Positions 21,151-33,742 of a DNA stretch of 64,000 nt are shown here, piece by piece. This stretch comes from Adiantum capillus-veneris. Taxonomy: Eukaryota; Streptophyta; Polypodiopsida; Polypodiales; Pteridaceae. Location of the stretch: assembly GCA_014529385.2 (NCBI GenBank), contig CM043953.1:116403049-116467048 (forward strand), given 5' to 3'. The notes below the pieces were generated by a model, which was not told where the DNA came from, did no database searches, and was given only the letters and a program-made list of their open reading frames with translations. A program made the position numbers and the translations under genes. Numbering within the stretch: the first letter of the stretch is position 1; every line of letters starts with the position of its first letter.

Positions 21151-21742
21151 GCATTCTCTCAATTGTACCTTACCCTCTATTTGTGCCAGGCAAGGCTTGT
21201 GTGTGCCTACACTGTGATGTTTTGTTTGCCTACACCCATTGTGTCTAGGGAAGGCAACTTTGTGTTCAAGGGGAGGCTTGTGAATTGTGTGCCTCACCCT
21301 AGTGTGTTTTGAGGCACATGCTTGTGTGAGTGATATGCAACCAAAACCCACATAGGGTAGGATTGTTGGGATGCGAGGTTTTGTTGCATCTCTTGTGTGA
21401 ACAGTCTCTTCCACCTAGAAAAGCCTTGTGTGTCAAGCCATGTGAAGAACCTCTTTCATCCTTTGGGTAAAGTACCACCACTTGTATTTGTGCATAGGCA
21501 ACCACCTCTTATGCAACGTGTCAAAAGGTTGTCTATTTGTATAAGACTATATGGAGGCACATTTTGTTGAATAATTGTAACCCCTTTATCATTTGCAATA
21601 TACCCTATTGTATTGTGCAACAGTCTCTCTCTAGCAAACTCTACACTAACCTCTCCAACGCATGACATAAGCATGAATGGCACACTAACCTATCCACCTT
21701 AACCCTACATTTGGGTCCACTCCAATGGCTCAAGGACCTCTT
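21151..21742. other. Unassigned stretch between Q and W
   Basis: No gene is seen. The sequence repeats short GTGTG/TGTGCC words (for example CTTGTGTGTGCC near 21197), which gives some internal similarity. It could be LTR sequence of Q or W. Confidence 0.35.
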
Positions 21743-24700
21743 CTAGAAAAGGATCAGGAATGTATTCCTTATCCTCAAGTGCTCTTTCCAATATAAAATC
21801 TTCTCACTGCAAGCTCCACAATTTGATGTGCCGCACATCCATAGCTCTTTAGGCTTTCCTAACCAAGCTAGAAGTTCAGACCCTCCTAATGTAGTTGAAT
21901 CAAATTCTTTCGTTGGTGTTCGGTTCACGTCTCTGTAGTTGGGGTTTTTTAGATTTATGCATCTCATGGTTTCCATGTGCCTTAGGTATATGTGATCATG
22001 CCCCCAATCTTGAACCCTTTTGAGTTGACTCATGCAGGGTCGTCCATGTATGATGTCATAAATTGTTCTTCTTCCCAAAATCCACTATAGCAAAAGTATG
22101 CTCATACTCAATGCCACAAGAATTCACAATCACTTTCTCTAGAAGCCCCAGGGGTCTCTTGGTATATCCATTGTCTAGTTTGCAATTTCATCCTGGTAGC
22201 TTTTAAGGCCGGTTTCCCCCATTTTTTTCAAATCTCCTTGATGGCAACAGCAACATCAACTCCACTATCAAGAATTTTCATTGTATTTACACTTTAGAAT
22301 TCCATTGGAAGCATAGTATTGCCATCTTCACCCTCGCAATACTCTCCAACCTTGTTTAAGGGCACAGGTCTTGTGTTCAATTGAGGTTTTTCTAGTTCTC
22401 AAATCCCTTCTTGAATCATTGAATCTGGGTCCTTGGCTCCAAACTTCTCTAAGCATTTTCCAACAATTGCCCACATGTTTGGTCTTATCCTAAGAAGCTC
22501 GGCTAACGTGATGGTGCAAGTCACTGGTGTGGATAATATGTCTATCAGCCCTTTTGAGTCCATCATCTTTTTGGAAGAAAGTCTTTGTGTTGGCAGAGCC
22601 TTCACATCAAACCTTGCTTCGTACTAACCCATGTATGAAGGTAGGGTTTTCAAAGATTGAGGTTGACTCTCTAAAGATCTTACGGATCCTATATCTCTCC
22701 AATAAGAGAATATCCACATCCACTTGGGGCCCTGATTCAAATTCCTCTATTGGTGGAAGAAATGCATCCCTCCCTGTACTGATTTGATTAACTCTTTGAC
22801 TCAGGCCCGCTGCTTCATTTGCTTCCCTTATCTGTCTCCAAATCTCGTCTAAGTCGTGGTCCTCTCTATAGGCCTTAGGTATCGTAGAATGGAATCCCTC
22901 AGACATTGGATCTGTGGTATTCATCACTATTGTAGGCTTTTCTAATTCAATTGGGGGTTCCTTATCTGCTTTTTTTGTTTCATGCCGCTATGGAGTGATT
23001 GGTGCTAGAAATAGAACTTCTACCCCTGTCTTTGGTTTACCTTTAGGTGGTTCCAACTGAGTTTGGGAAGTCTGCATCATCTTTTGACACATCACCAATT
23101 TTTGTTTTTCCAATTCTACTAAGGGATAAGTTATCCATTTGTGTTCCTAATTCTGGCTCGTGTGAAGTCACGCTTCATAGGCTTTCATAAGTGCGTCGAG
23201 GTGCTCATTCACTTTCTCAACTAGCACTCATCCTCACGACCTTGCACTCCTTTATTTCTTTATCTTGTTGGATTATCTGGTCTCTGGAATTCCTACTTCT
23301 GGATTATTGACTCTCCAATCTCTCTAATTTGTCATTGGTTCTTTTTAACTCTTACGTTAGGGGGGCTATCTGCTCACGTTCCTTCAAGGTCTTCATACAT
23401 ATTTCCCTAGCCTTCCACGTGTTTTGTTGACTTTTCCTCTCGACACTAGGCGTATTCGTTTGGGGTTCTTCAATCAATGATTCTTCTCTTTCCCTCTATG
23501 GTTGTGCTCTTGTGACAACCTGTATGGGTATCACTTTTTTGTTTTTTGACCCACTACTAGATGGCAGAACTCCTAGTATGTTCAAGGTTACCTTTGATTC
23601 CTTGTTAGGACTCTTTGGGCAATTAGGAATCAGATGAGTGAATCTACACTCAGTGCAATATGCATTTACTCTGATTATTCCTGATGGGGACAATCTCTTG
23701 ACCAGTGGTCCCCACCACACTTGTAGCACAATCCTTTTGGTGGTTGAGGTCCTCCCTGGTCTCCTCATTTGTTGATAAGCAGGCCTTGGTTCCACTAATC
23801 CTCCATGTGTGATGAACATGTAAGTTCTCTCATCTAAGTTATATTCGCTTTCACCTACAACCTGTGTGGCAGTTGGTGGTCCAACATTTCCACTCATGCT
23901 CCATGGTTCTGGTGCTCTCGTTCCTTCAGGTGGATAGTATACTTGGCTCACCACATATCCACTCGGCTCTTCATAATATGTAGGTACAACACTAATACTT
24001 GTTCCTATGGTTCCTCTATGGTAGGCGTATACCTTACACCCACTGGTATCGCTCCACCCAGGGGTGGTTGTTGCCCCAAGACTGGTTGTGCCTGCTCAAC
24101 CCCTACAGGTCCAGACAAACTCCCTGATGTATACCTAGGCATTGGTGGTCCTTGATGAGGTGCTACTTGGGTTGAAGGGACATATTGTCTCTCTCTTACA
24201 TATCCCTTGTCAAAGTAACACTCCCCCGTTGCATGATTGGTCCATTTTTTCTCAACGACACATCATTTTCTTGCTTAGCATGTGGCTTTGCAAATGGGCT
24301 TATTCTTTTGAGAATTTCTACGATGAGTCATTCTTGACTCCCCATTGCTTCATTTTTCTGTACGGACCTAGTTCCACTCTGTTGTGATGACAAATCATCA
24401 TCTAAGTCTTGTAGTCACCTTCCTTGTAGATTACACAATTGTCTACTAAGTATAGAGCTTCCTTGGTCAACTCATTCAAAGTTGAGCTCTTCTTCATATG
24501 CAAACCCTGTTGAATATCTGCACTTCTCAATCCTTGGATGAATATCAACATGAGTCTGGATTGAGTGGGTAATTCTTCCACCGGGAACTATTTTGCGTAT
24601 CATTTTAATTATAAGGCTGTTTTCCTAACAGCTTCTCCCTCTTTCTGCTTGAACTTATGGATTTGTGAGACCGTATTGTGAGCTATCCCTCTTTGAGAGA

Positions 24701-26106
24701 ATTCCCTTACAAATTTATCAAATACTTCTTGGATAGTATCAAAATCCCGTCTTTCAATAGAATCAAACTAGATGGCGGTGTCTTCCTCTAATGTGAGTCC
24801 AAATAGAGCAAACTGGGTATCAAAGTCCCTAACCTCTTCTACTCGGATCACTCTCAATAATGTTTCCACGTGGTCTCTAGGGTCTCTTTCCCCCGAATAT
24901 TTCTTATTAACCCATTTATGAACTTGAGAGGGTCTAATACGTTTATGGTCTACAAGCCTTAATGTAGAATCTCCTCGTCCCCCTCCTCTTACAAGTCCTT
25001 GTTCATGTCTTGATATGGCCTCAAATGTTGCTTCCAACCCCGTGTCCTATATAGGTTCTATCAAATAGGTGGTTCCACTATGCAAATATTCTTTGCATCT
25101 TCATCCTTTCCATATAGGGGAATCCTGTTGTGGTCGGCATTGTCGTCCGTCCTTTACCCTCCTTGGGATAAGAGTAAGAATAATTAGTGGGCATTGGTGA
25201 CACTATGGGGCTTACATATGGTCATGTTGTGATAGGGACTTCTCCTCTATAGAGTTCATGTTCCTTTGTCATTATGGGATGCAACCAGGATTGCAAAGTT
25301 TTAGAGTTTGGGTTCAAATATGAAGGAAAAATTGGCATTTCAACCACTCTAGCTTGACTAGATGTAAACCTGGTCTTATCTTCCACTTCCTCAAAGGGAT
25401 TTGTAGACTTGCTAGGGTTACAATTTGGGCCTTGAGTTGCAACTGGATCTGTTGAATTATTCCAGTGCCTATCATTCTCACTACTTTCACTTTTTCTATC
25501 CGCCGCATACTCCCGTCCATACTTGTTGCCATATATTATGAGACTCCCTTCACCTAATTCAAATGAAAACAAGTATAAAGTCTTTTTCATGCTTAACTCA
25601 AAAGTATAGGGTGCTAAACACTTGAAATATGTTTTGGCCCTACCATACGTGTACTCCTAAATTCCTACCACTCCTCGGTTTGTCACTACTTTAGTCACCT
25701 TCTTGTCAAACACCATGATGGCATTAGGAAGATCTATCTAAGGAGGCATTTTTGTCATCTCAGAAACCATCTTCCCTTTTGCAACATTGTCCCCGTATTT
25801 GTTATAGTTCTTTGGGTCCTTAACAATGAGGTAATGCATTCCCTCATCATTAGGGAATCTGTCCCCGCCATTGTACACTAGAAGGGCTTCCAATCCATTG
25901 GGTGGTTTTTCCTCTATGCATATGTTTTTACGTCCCCTTGCATTGGCGTATACCAGACCTCCATGGTCATTTGGTCCTTCTAAGTAAATGGTTGTATATC
26001 TTGTGGTCTGAGTGGGATTCCTAGAGGTGTTACCTCTTTTTGCTTGGTTCTATTGGTTAACAATGATGTTCTGGTCAGCCATGAGGTAAAAAGATGCTCC
26101 AAAAAG
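21743..26106 (-). mobile_element. Ty3/gypsy gag-protease fragment W
   Basis: This minus-strand region is read from about 26106 (MADQNIIVN) leftward. It includes a gag domain (VHKWVNKKYSGERDPRDHVE, 24768-25037), a zinc-knuckle-like CTECRFTHLIPNC (near 23635-23675) and a protease region ending YDIIHGRPCMSQLKRVQDW with HIYLRH (21970-22070). The RT and later parts are absent, so the element is cut at about 21743. It is broken in many places and looks old. Confidence 0.75.
24768..25037 (-). pseudogene. W gag capsid-like domain
   Basis: The open segment contains IRPSQVHKWVNKKYSGERDP, DHVETLLRVIRVEEV and DTQFALFGLTLEEDTA, the pattern of the plant retrotransposon gag domain. It would form the particle shell. 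It lies upstream of the zinc-knuckle-like segment on the same strand. Confidence 0.7.
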
Positions 26107-26784
26107 GTGTCAGTATCACTACTGTCCTCTATAATTGATGCTAGTGGATCTTTGCCTGGTTCATGCTACTTGAAATTGCTAGCAAAGTGAGAACTAGGCT
26201 AAACAACAAGATGTCAACCAAGGATGAAGCTTGACCCATAGGTGCATGGAAACAAATAGACGCTTGTCAATCACCTACTCGACCTTCTAAGACAATCACT
26301 ACCAAAGGAAATCAATTGAAACACATTAAGAACACGCAACCACTACCTTTCTTATGAAATCAATGCTCACCAAAATGCAAGCTAATGTCATCAAATTGTC
26401 ACAAAACTCAAGGGTTAGACTCTGCACACCTAGAGGACACCATCCTATGGTCTCTAGCCCTGGTCTCTAGCCCAGCTTACTACTCATACACACCCGGTGT
26501 AGAAATCGTATATAAAGATATGCCGAAATTTATAGGTCATTGATTCTCGACATCCTTAGGTCTAAGACGTAGCTCATCCCATCATTTTCACAGTAACATA
26601 TAGCAATCACTAAACAGATGCATGGTTGGAGAGAAAACTCACATCAAATCTCGTGGAAGAGCTCTTCGCAAAAAGACCAAAATCGCACAAGCTTGCCGTT
26701 GGAGTGTATCTCTCACCCTTGCTAACACAATGGTGAAGTTGCCTTTGCAATGTAGACACCACAGGGTGCATGGGGAGAAGAAGA
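26107..26784. other. W upstream region (probable leader/LTR), left piece
   Basis: No gene is seen. Before X inserted, this stretch was joined directly to 50472 and onward. A TATA-like GATATAAAAG on the minus strand near 50568-50578 fits an LTR promoter upstream of W's gag. The LTR ends could not be fixed. Confidence 0.4.
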
Positions 26785-26789
26785 AGACC

Positions 26790-27401
26790 TATAATGGAAT
26801 TGGCCTATTTAACTAGAGAGTAGTGGAATTTAATGAGAATAATTTTGAGAGATTACTTTGTGAGCATAGCGGGTGAACATAATTGAGGATAACAACATAG
26901 TCATAGCAATTAGTTAACTTGGCATCAACAATTATTTTGCAAGAGAAAGAATTTAGAGAACATGACAGCAGTTGAGGACCGGATTTATGTGGAGCCGGTC
27001 TCCCCTCCAATAGGCATTTGTATTGTGATTTCTCCCATTAAGAGAGACTAGTTACAATACAATATTTGTGTTCCTTGTGACCTAGGTGATGCAATGAAGA
27101 TGGAAAGCTTCATGCATCACAAGCGTAACATAAACTTTGAAGAAAGCTTTAACCATCCCAAGCCTCAGTCCCAAGACCTCAAACACCTTCAAAGGTGGAG
27201 AGAGCTAGCAAGGAATGAGGGTAGGAAAGAGGAAGAAGAAACATTTGATAGGAGAAAGAATTAGTTCCTCACTTATAATTACTCTTCTTGCTAGCATACA
27301 TAATAGCATAGTAATGAAGATGGAGAAGATGTCAAACTTAAGCATTGAAGCATGGTTCTTGGTTGGATTTGCACTCCATAGCCAAGAGTGTCGGTGTAGG
27401 C
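26790..27401 (-). repeat. X 3' LTR, first piece
   Basis: This 612-bp piece matches 48890-49500 and stops at TGTAGGC, where Y begins. It resumes at 38310. Together the two pieces give 1555 bp, against 1577 bp for the right LTR. Confidence 0.93.
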
Positions 27402-28401
27402 TGTTGGGGGTTCCATTGTTGCATAGCTCCAATGACCAACAAAATTATCGATCCGGAGGGATGAGCTACCTAGCTAGGGCATGGAAACACTCACACAATT
27501 AGTGAGCTAATCATGGAAACATGAATGGTTGACTCTATGAGGTGAGCTTCTTGGCCTATGGAGGAGCTAAGCCACAATGAAGGGCAATCTCCACATCCAC
27601 TTCCCTTCACCTCCAATCAACCCAATCACACACATTAGCGATTGCAAGACGCACACAACACTAATCGTATCATGCAACACACTAATCGCAAGCACACACA
27701 CATAGATCTATCATACAACACACTAATCGCAAGCAGACACACACACATAGATCTATCATGCAACGCACTAATCGTAAGCACACACACATAGATCTATCAA
27801 GCACCACACTCCAATCAAACCTACATGCACACACAAGCAAGAGAGGGCAATCACATAAGATTAGAGAGGGATTAACCACTAATTGGTTAAGATCTAGTTA
27901 ATCAAGCATCATAGGAAATCATAAGAAGCATGAGAGAGGCATAGTAAAAGAGAATTAAGCATCGATTAGTGTCAACCAAGTCACATGAGCAAGGAGAAGC
28001 TCAAGGACTCCATATCCACACACCTCAAGAGCTCTCACCAAAGAGTGCTCTCAACAAATGAGCTGGAGAACCCTAATTTCTTTTACACACTGCCTTATAT
28101 ATCTAGGGTAAAAATATGCAATGTCCGGGTGCCCAAGACTTTAGAGCTCCACCATTTATTGAATCGACTACATAGGCACACTAACTGACCTGTTCTTTAC
28201 ATCTTGGAACTCCCAATGAGCCCGTAACCCATTAAAATATTACAATGGCTTGAAATAAATCAAGAATTTACAATACGTGACCATTTTAGGAGAACGTGAA
28301 AAATGTGTAACTCCAATCGTTACTGCTTCTTTCTATCGATCTTTGATGTGTATCCGTCTATCTTCGGTCCTAAGCAGCTTCTGTTAATTGACATTGACTC
28401 A
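27402..28401 (-). repeat. Y 3' LTR
   Basis: It matches 37383-38304. It holds about three copies of a roughly 50-base unit (CACACACATAGATCTATC core, about 27660-27805), against one in the partner LTR. A purine-rich tract (reverse complement of 28402-28420) lies just inside, as expected for a 3' LTR on the minus strand. The inner edge is accurate to about 10 bases. Confidence 0.85.
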
Positions 28402-29640
28402 GAATATTCTCCCCTTTCGATTTTAGTGCCCGTCATTGGGCACTGTTGAAAAGTGTCCGTGGAGGCTGTGGAAGGTTTTTGATTGGTTGTTGATGGGTTG
28501 ATTGTCTTCATTTGTCGTTGAATTTGTTGATGAGGCCCAATTTGTTGCAGCATGTTCATTGGTCTGAATATGTCTGATGTGAGTAATAATCTTGCATTTG
28601 TCCGTTGTAATAGCATAATGATGAGGCTGTTATTTATTTATGAAAAGTATGTAGAAGGAAAGTAAAATGACGAGGTTCTAAATTAGGGTCTAATACCTGG
28701 ATGACCAAAGGGAAAAAACCCAGTGAAAAAAAAGTGCTTTTGGGATACGTGCATTATTGGGGTACTTATTAGCATTGGAAATATTAATAAAGTATGCAAG
28801 AAATTATTTGTTGATAGATATGGAATTAAAAAGGTAGCAAATATGAGAGGGTAGCATGATGGAACATTGGTTTGTCTATTGTATTCCACTCAAGGTGCAT
28901 AGGTGGAAGCAAAAAAGAGTGTCTAATGCATATGTCCAATGATGGGACATCCTATTTATGCATACACAAAAATGCATAGAAAATCATATGTTGTGTGAGA
29001 AAGATTTTGAGGGGTTCTTTAGAAAGATGGTAGCTATAAAGCATATGACATGGCTTTGCATGTTGGCACCCCTTTAAGAATGGTTTGTGTTGACGAGGAT
29101 ATGTACTCTCATCTTACTATGTACTATGCGTGAGTGTTGGACTCTAGGACACTCCACCATTTGTTAGCTAATAGACTTTGACTCTTATGCTCATCTCATC
29201 CAGCATCAGCGACATGAATTTAGATATGTTCAACTCTCACAGCTCGAGCATAAGCCTAATAACTACGACTCTTAGCACAGAGTTTAATACGACTTGAAGC
29301 TTTGGGACTAATGCTTTGCTCATTTTATGGCTCAGCAGCCTGACTGTGACTATGCCAAAGAGTGTTTTCTGCACCCTAGCGACTTGAATTTTTACATTCT
29401 TGTGCTTACTACGAACATTTCTTCAGGTAAAAGTAAGCTTGAATCCTCAGAAAGAGGATTAGTGAACGACCAAGTTGGCATTGAAGGTTTATTTTGCCAT
29501 ACCTGTTTTATCATCTTTGAATCTGCATTCACGTTGGTTGGATTGTCCTTCTTTGACTATGAAGACTTGATTACTTGTTTGATTCTCCAACTAGGCCTAT
29601 AGATAGGAGTCTTTGATGTTGTTGTAGGCCTTTGTTTATT
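28402..29640. other. Y 3' non-coding region
   Basis: Only short broken frames occur on both strands (for example 28320-28616 on the minus strand, Gln/Thr-rich). I recognise nothing. Confidence 0.4.
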
Positions 29641-29644
29641 GTCG

Positions 29645-30535
29645 TCATCTATTGTCGGCATCTGGCTTTTGACTAGGAGCATTAGAAGACTTAGGAATCC
29701 AAATCTCTTGATGACCTTTGTATCTCATTTGTTGACTTTGTTGAGCTCTAGGTCTTGTTGAGTTCTTGAGATCTTCATGCAGGCCTGGTGTAATTGCAGC
29801 TGGCTTGTGGTTGACTGGTAGCCAAATCTTTTTATAACCTGTATAGAATCCTTGTCTAAGAGGAAAATTATTTAAGATTTGTCTCTGTTCTATGTCCCCT
29901 TGAGAATTGTGATAGACTTTAGCATCTTTCAATGTTGTTTAGTTGTATACCTACTTCTTAGGTATCTTAGGATATTGTCGAGGTTGATACCTTGTGGGTC
30001 TTCTTTCATGGGAGGAACTTGACATTACTTCATATGCTCTAACCTGCGATTTTGGTACCCATATCTGCATGTTACCTCCATAGTACTCATGTGCTTTCAA
30101 GCTCCATTGTGATGATATCCATCCCATGTGTTTGTTTTTCTGTGTTGAGTTCTTATCTTGAATCCAAACCGGATCATTAACTTTGACTAAACTGCTCGGA
30201 ACAAACACTTGCTTGAGTTTCCTTTGCTTACTTGAGTACTTTGGCTGATATACCTTTGATTTTTTGGGTGTCTCCTTAGAGGCTTCAATTGGGTCAGCAA
30301 TTGACTTGAAATTTTGAAAGCCTGACGTGCTTGAAGAAGCTGATCCATGAGGGTTCTTTGATGTAGAGGCATATGCGGTTACACCTTCTTTGCTAGTCGG
30401 TGGAAATTCCATTTTGGCTTTACCTTTTTCTGTAAGATTTGTCTTTGATTCTTGTGACTCTTGCAACTTTGATTCCAGCATTAATGGTACTTGTAACTGT
30501 TGCTGGCTACCACTTGGAAAAGAAAGTATTAGCAT
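29645..30535 (-). pseudogene. Y coding region, W-[IVL]-P repeat part
   Basis: Two reading stretches (29951-30535 and 29645-29932) share a repeated short motif: DPVWIQDKN, MQIWVPKSQVRAYE, KKIWLPVNHKPA and QEIWIPKSSNAPSQ, spaced about 30-100 residues apart. The rest is Lys/Ser/Pro-rich with low complexity. No enzyme motif is seen. The function is unknown. The segment lies where pol would be in an autonomous element. Confidence 0.45.
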
Positions 30536-31700
30536 TGTATCTTCTTTGTAGGCCTTGTAAGTTGGTCTAACCGATAATGTCCAAGGATGACATCTGCATG
30601 CATGTCCTTTAAAGGCTTTACCTGAAACTTTACCTGCTCTTCATTATTTTGGATGCTAAGGGTAACAACCATTTCTTTTTTACTTGTAGCCTTACCCATG
30701 ATTTCCCTATTATGTGGCTTGTCTTGAATAATCTCTAGAATGCTTTGGATGTTGTTCACAACCATATTGCACTTTGCTTCTTTATCCAATAGAGCATTGC
30801 ATCTGACACTTGCTCCTTTTGTATTGCTGAGAACTACAACTATTCTCATTGTTGGTTCTATTGAAGATCTTTGTCTTGCTTTTGTTGTGGATTCATCTTC
30901 ATCTAGCCGTGTCTTTATGGAAGGTGGCTTGAGACTTACATTGGTAGATTTGACTGGCAATGTCTGATTGATCTTTGGACCTCCTATTGCTTCCTGGTTT
31001 TTTGCAACCTCATTCTTCTTAAATTCTAGCTTTGGTGGCATTCTCTGCTCAATAGCTTCCGTGGTTGGTCTTTGTTCTGTTTGATCTGCACTTGCTATTT
31101 TTTTATTTGCTTTAAGCTCTTTTGAAGTTCTAATCGATGGAGATGAATCCTCTTCAATAAGATCTGCTTTGATATTAGTCTCCACTTTAACTGTGATCGA
31201 GGACTTTGTGCTGTCGTCCGCGGGTGACCAGTCTTGGTCTTCATTCTTTGTTGTCTCTAAAGAATACATCTTGTTTGCATTCTGCATCTCTAACATCTTC
31301 TGGGCCATTGGCATTCCGATTATGATGTCGTCTTCTGGCATATCCTTTCTGTGATTGCATCGAATTGAGCTATGATGATCTGTGAACTTATTTCAATGGT
31401 GGTGAAGATGATTTCCTAGCATTCTACTGGTTTGTTTCCTGATATGCTCACAAATTCAGGAGCATCTTCCGGCTGTGGTTGGCCACATCTTTTCCAAGTG
31501 TGAAAAGACATGAGGTTCTTGTCTAGTTGAAAATCAAGCTTTACTTCTCTTGACAGCCTTTCTTTGTTTTCACCAACAATGTTGCACTTGATCGTCTTAG
31601 GATTTCTTTCTGTATTGACTGCCATTGTTGTGTCCTTTTGTTGAGCTTTATCTGCTGTTTCTTTGCTTTGACCACCTGCTTCAATCAAAGTTGACTCCAT
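30529..31700 (-). pseudogene. Y protease-like region
   Basis: A 270-codon stretch (30529-31341) contains RIVVVLSNTKGASVRCNALL followed by a retropepsin-like segment. It ends DVILGHYRLDQLTRP, the position of the conserved ILG block of retrotransposon proteases. The upstream piece 31416-31700 is Lys/Glu-rich. The middle (EDQDWSPADD to RMPPKLEFKK) is charged linker. The assignment to an aspartic protease fold is moderate. Confidence 0.5.
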
Positions 31701-32006
31701 TGCCTGTAATATTGCACCTTTTGGTTATGACTATTGAGAATTGTCTGTCTGAATCTGAGTAACCTTTGACCTTAAAAGATCCATCGTACTTTTAGGTAGA
31801 ATCTATCTCTTTTGTGGAGATTTTGGTGGTGACCTTTGTGTAGGTTTCTTGACTTTAGCTTCTATTGACTTTGATTTTTTTGTCACCTGTTCTGGCAGCT
31901 TGAGTCTTTGCATCATCTTCAGATAGTATTTGACTTCAATTGGGCCATCCATAGGGGTTTGTACAAGATTTTGATCTTGCTGATATTCGCTACCCTATGC
32001 ATCTTG

Positions 32007-33742
32007 TTATGCATATGTGAGCTTGATCACATGCAACTGTTTGAGCACTATTGGATTTGTCGATTTTTGACTATGACTTGTGGACATCAGTTGAAACTTT
32101 TGTCCTTGATGATCTTCGTAGAGGTATTTATTAATAGACTCTGATGGGATCTGGGTCAATTGGAAACTTCCAACAACCATATGACCTTTCAATGGTTTCT
32201 GCTTTGAAGAGGTATGTTGGCTAGAAGCCCTAGGGCTTCTAACTGGTGTAGCATTTCCTGGTACATAAGATGATCTTGATGGATTTATAGCTCCCCCCTT
32301 CCTAGGGTGATCACTATATCCTGCTTCATTGTAAGAGTTCAAAACTGTTTGGCTCTGGTTTAGTCTCACCTTCTGGGACTGTGAAGGTACACTTTGGTTA
32401 GCATTGTTGACATTTGGCATCAATAAACCTTCTACATAGTTTTCTTTGTATCTCCGTGAAACATGACAAATTATTTCCCAAGTCAAGCTATAGATAGCAT
32501 TATCTTTGCCTTGATATTGTCTATCCCATGGGTCTCCTATGATATGAGCTTTTGTGGTTTCAAGACCCAAGGCATCATAGATGCTAGAATCTTGTCTGTA
32601 TCTGCGACTCTTTTGATCAAAGTATATGCTCGTTTGGTCACAACATCAAAGATTTATTTCCAATGGAGGAGAGTTTGGCTCTGAACAGATTTTTGGGTTC
32701 ACTCGGGTAATATCCTTCAGCTCTAGAGAGGATGGGCTATATAGATTCTTTCCTCTGAAATGAACCATCCTTTCTGATCTATCATTGGACGCACTTGTAT
32801 GAGTTGGTATGTGGGTCGTTCAAACACTGGTTGATCCTTTTTGTACAATTTTCCTTTTTTTTCTAGATAGTGTGCATATGAATTATGTGTGCCATATAAA
32901 GCTAACATCATTTTGTTTGATGTGTCCCTTAGACTTGTGAATGATTGCACACTTGTGGAAGTGGATGCAGAACCATTTGCAAACCTAACAATCTTTTCAA
33001 CCTTCGGTGATATCTGGACACCTTGACTAAATTCATGCAGGAATTTGTTGTTCAAAGAATCAATTTTACGCTTTTCAGGTGTCTGTGCATCTTTATGCTA
33101 ATTTTGAATTTACAGTGCCTTCATTGGTGCTTCTAATGGTAATGCATAATCATGTGATTGCATTAAATGTGACGAGTTAAATGCACTTACATCGAGATTT
33201 GCCTTTCCAATTTTCTTTGTACCTTGCTTGGCAGTTGATATGTCCTTGTTGTCTAGATTTCTTGGAAAATCTTCAGAAACATATCCACCTTTTCGACCAC
33301 AATCTGAGCAATATGCCATGACTGGTGGTATTTCAATTGGTTCTGTCATGTCAAGCTCTAGCTGAGAGGTTTCTACTTCTATGCTTGCCAAGTTGTCGCC
33401 TTCTTTTAAAACACTAAGCATCAGGCTGTAGACTGCTCCATCTTGACTTTTGTATCGTCTTCGACGTGGTTTTTCAATTAGACCGGCTCCTATTGTTTGA
33501 TCTGTTGGATCTTGCAATTCTGGTTCTCAATTATAGATGTGACCATTGTAATCCATGTACAATGATCCTGATTGCATATACACTAAATGGATGCTTTGCG
33601 GACTTGTACAGATTTTTGAATAAACACTTGGGTTGACTTTTTGAACTTCTATCTGCACTTCATCTTTAAGCTTGTAATACCTGGCTCCATCGAAGTCTGT
33701 GAACATCTGGGAGTTCTCTGAATCTGGCTTTACTATGATCAA
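32007..33742 (-). pseudogene. Y gag-like region with repeated Y..DGAVYSL modules
   Basis: Four reading stretches (33527-33742, 33110-33517, 32723-33055, 32007-32570) repeat a diverged module: RRRYKSQDGAVYSLMLSVL, RQYQGKDNAIYSLTWEII, ARYYKLKDEVQIE and SLYMDYNGHIYN. A zinc-knuckle-like CSDCGRKGGYVSE occurs near 33240-33310. Together this suggests an RNA-binding gag-like protein with repeated units. I know no named family with this layout. Confidence 0.45.

Noticed and set aside
27660-27805. CRISPR-like repeats in the Y LTR
   Set aside because: The units are directly adjacent with no unique spacers. This is a tandem repeat in a plant LTR.
28683-29100. Possible PIF/Harbinger-like transposase remnant in Y
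   Set aside because: A few residues on the plus strand looked suggestive, but no DDE block or domain order could be shown.
29645-33742. Host genes on the minus strand
   Set aside because: They lie wholly inside element Y, bounded by its LTRs and target duplications, and carry gag- and protease-like features.
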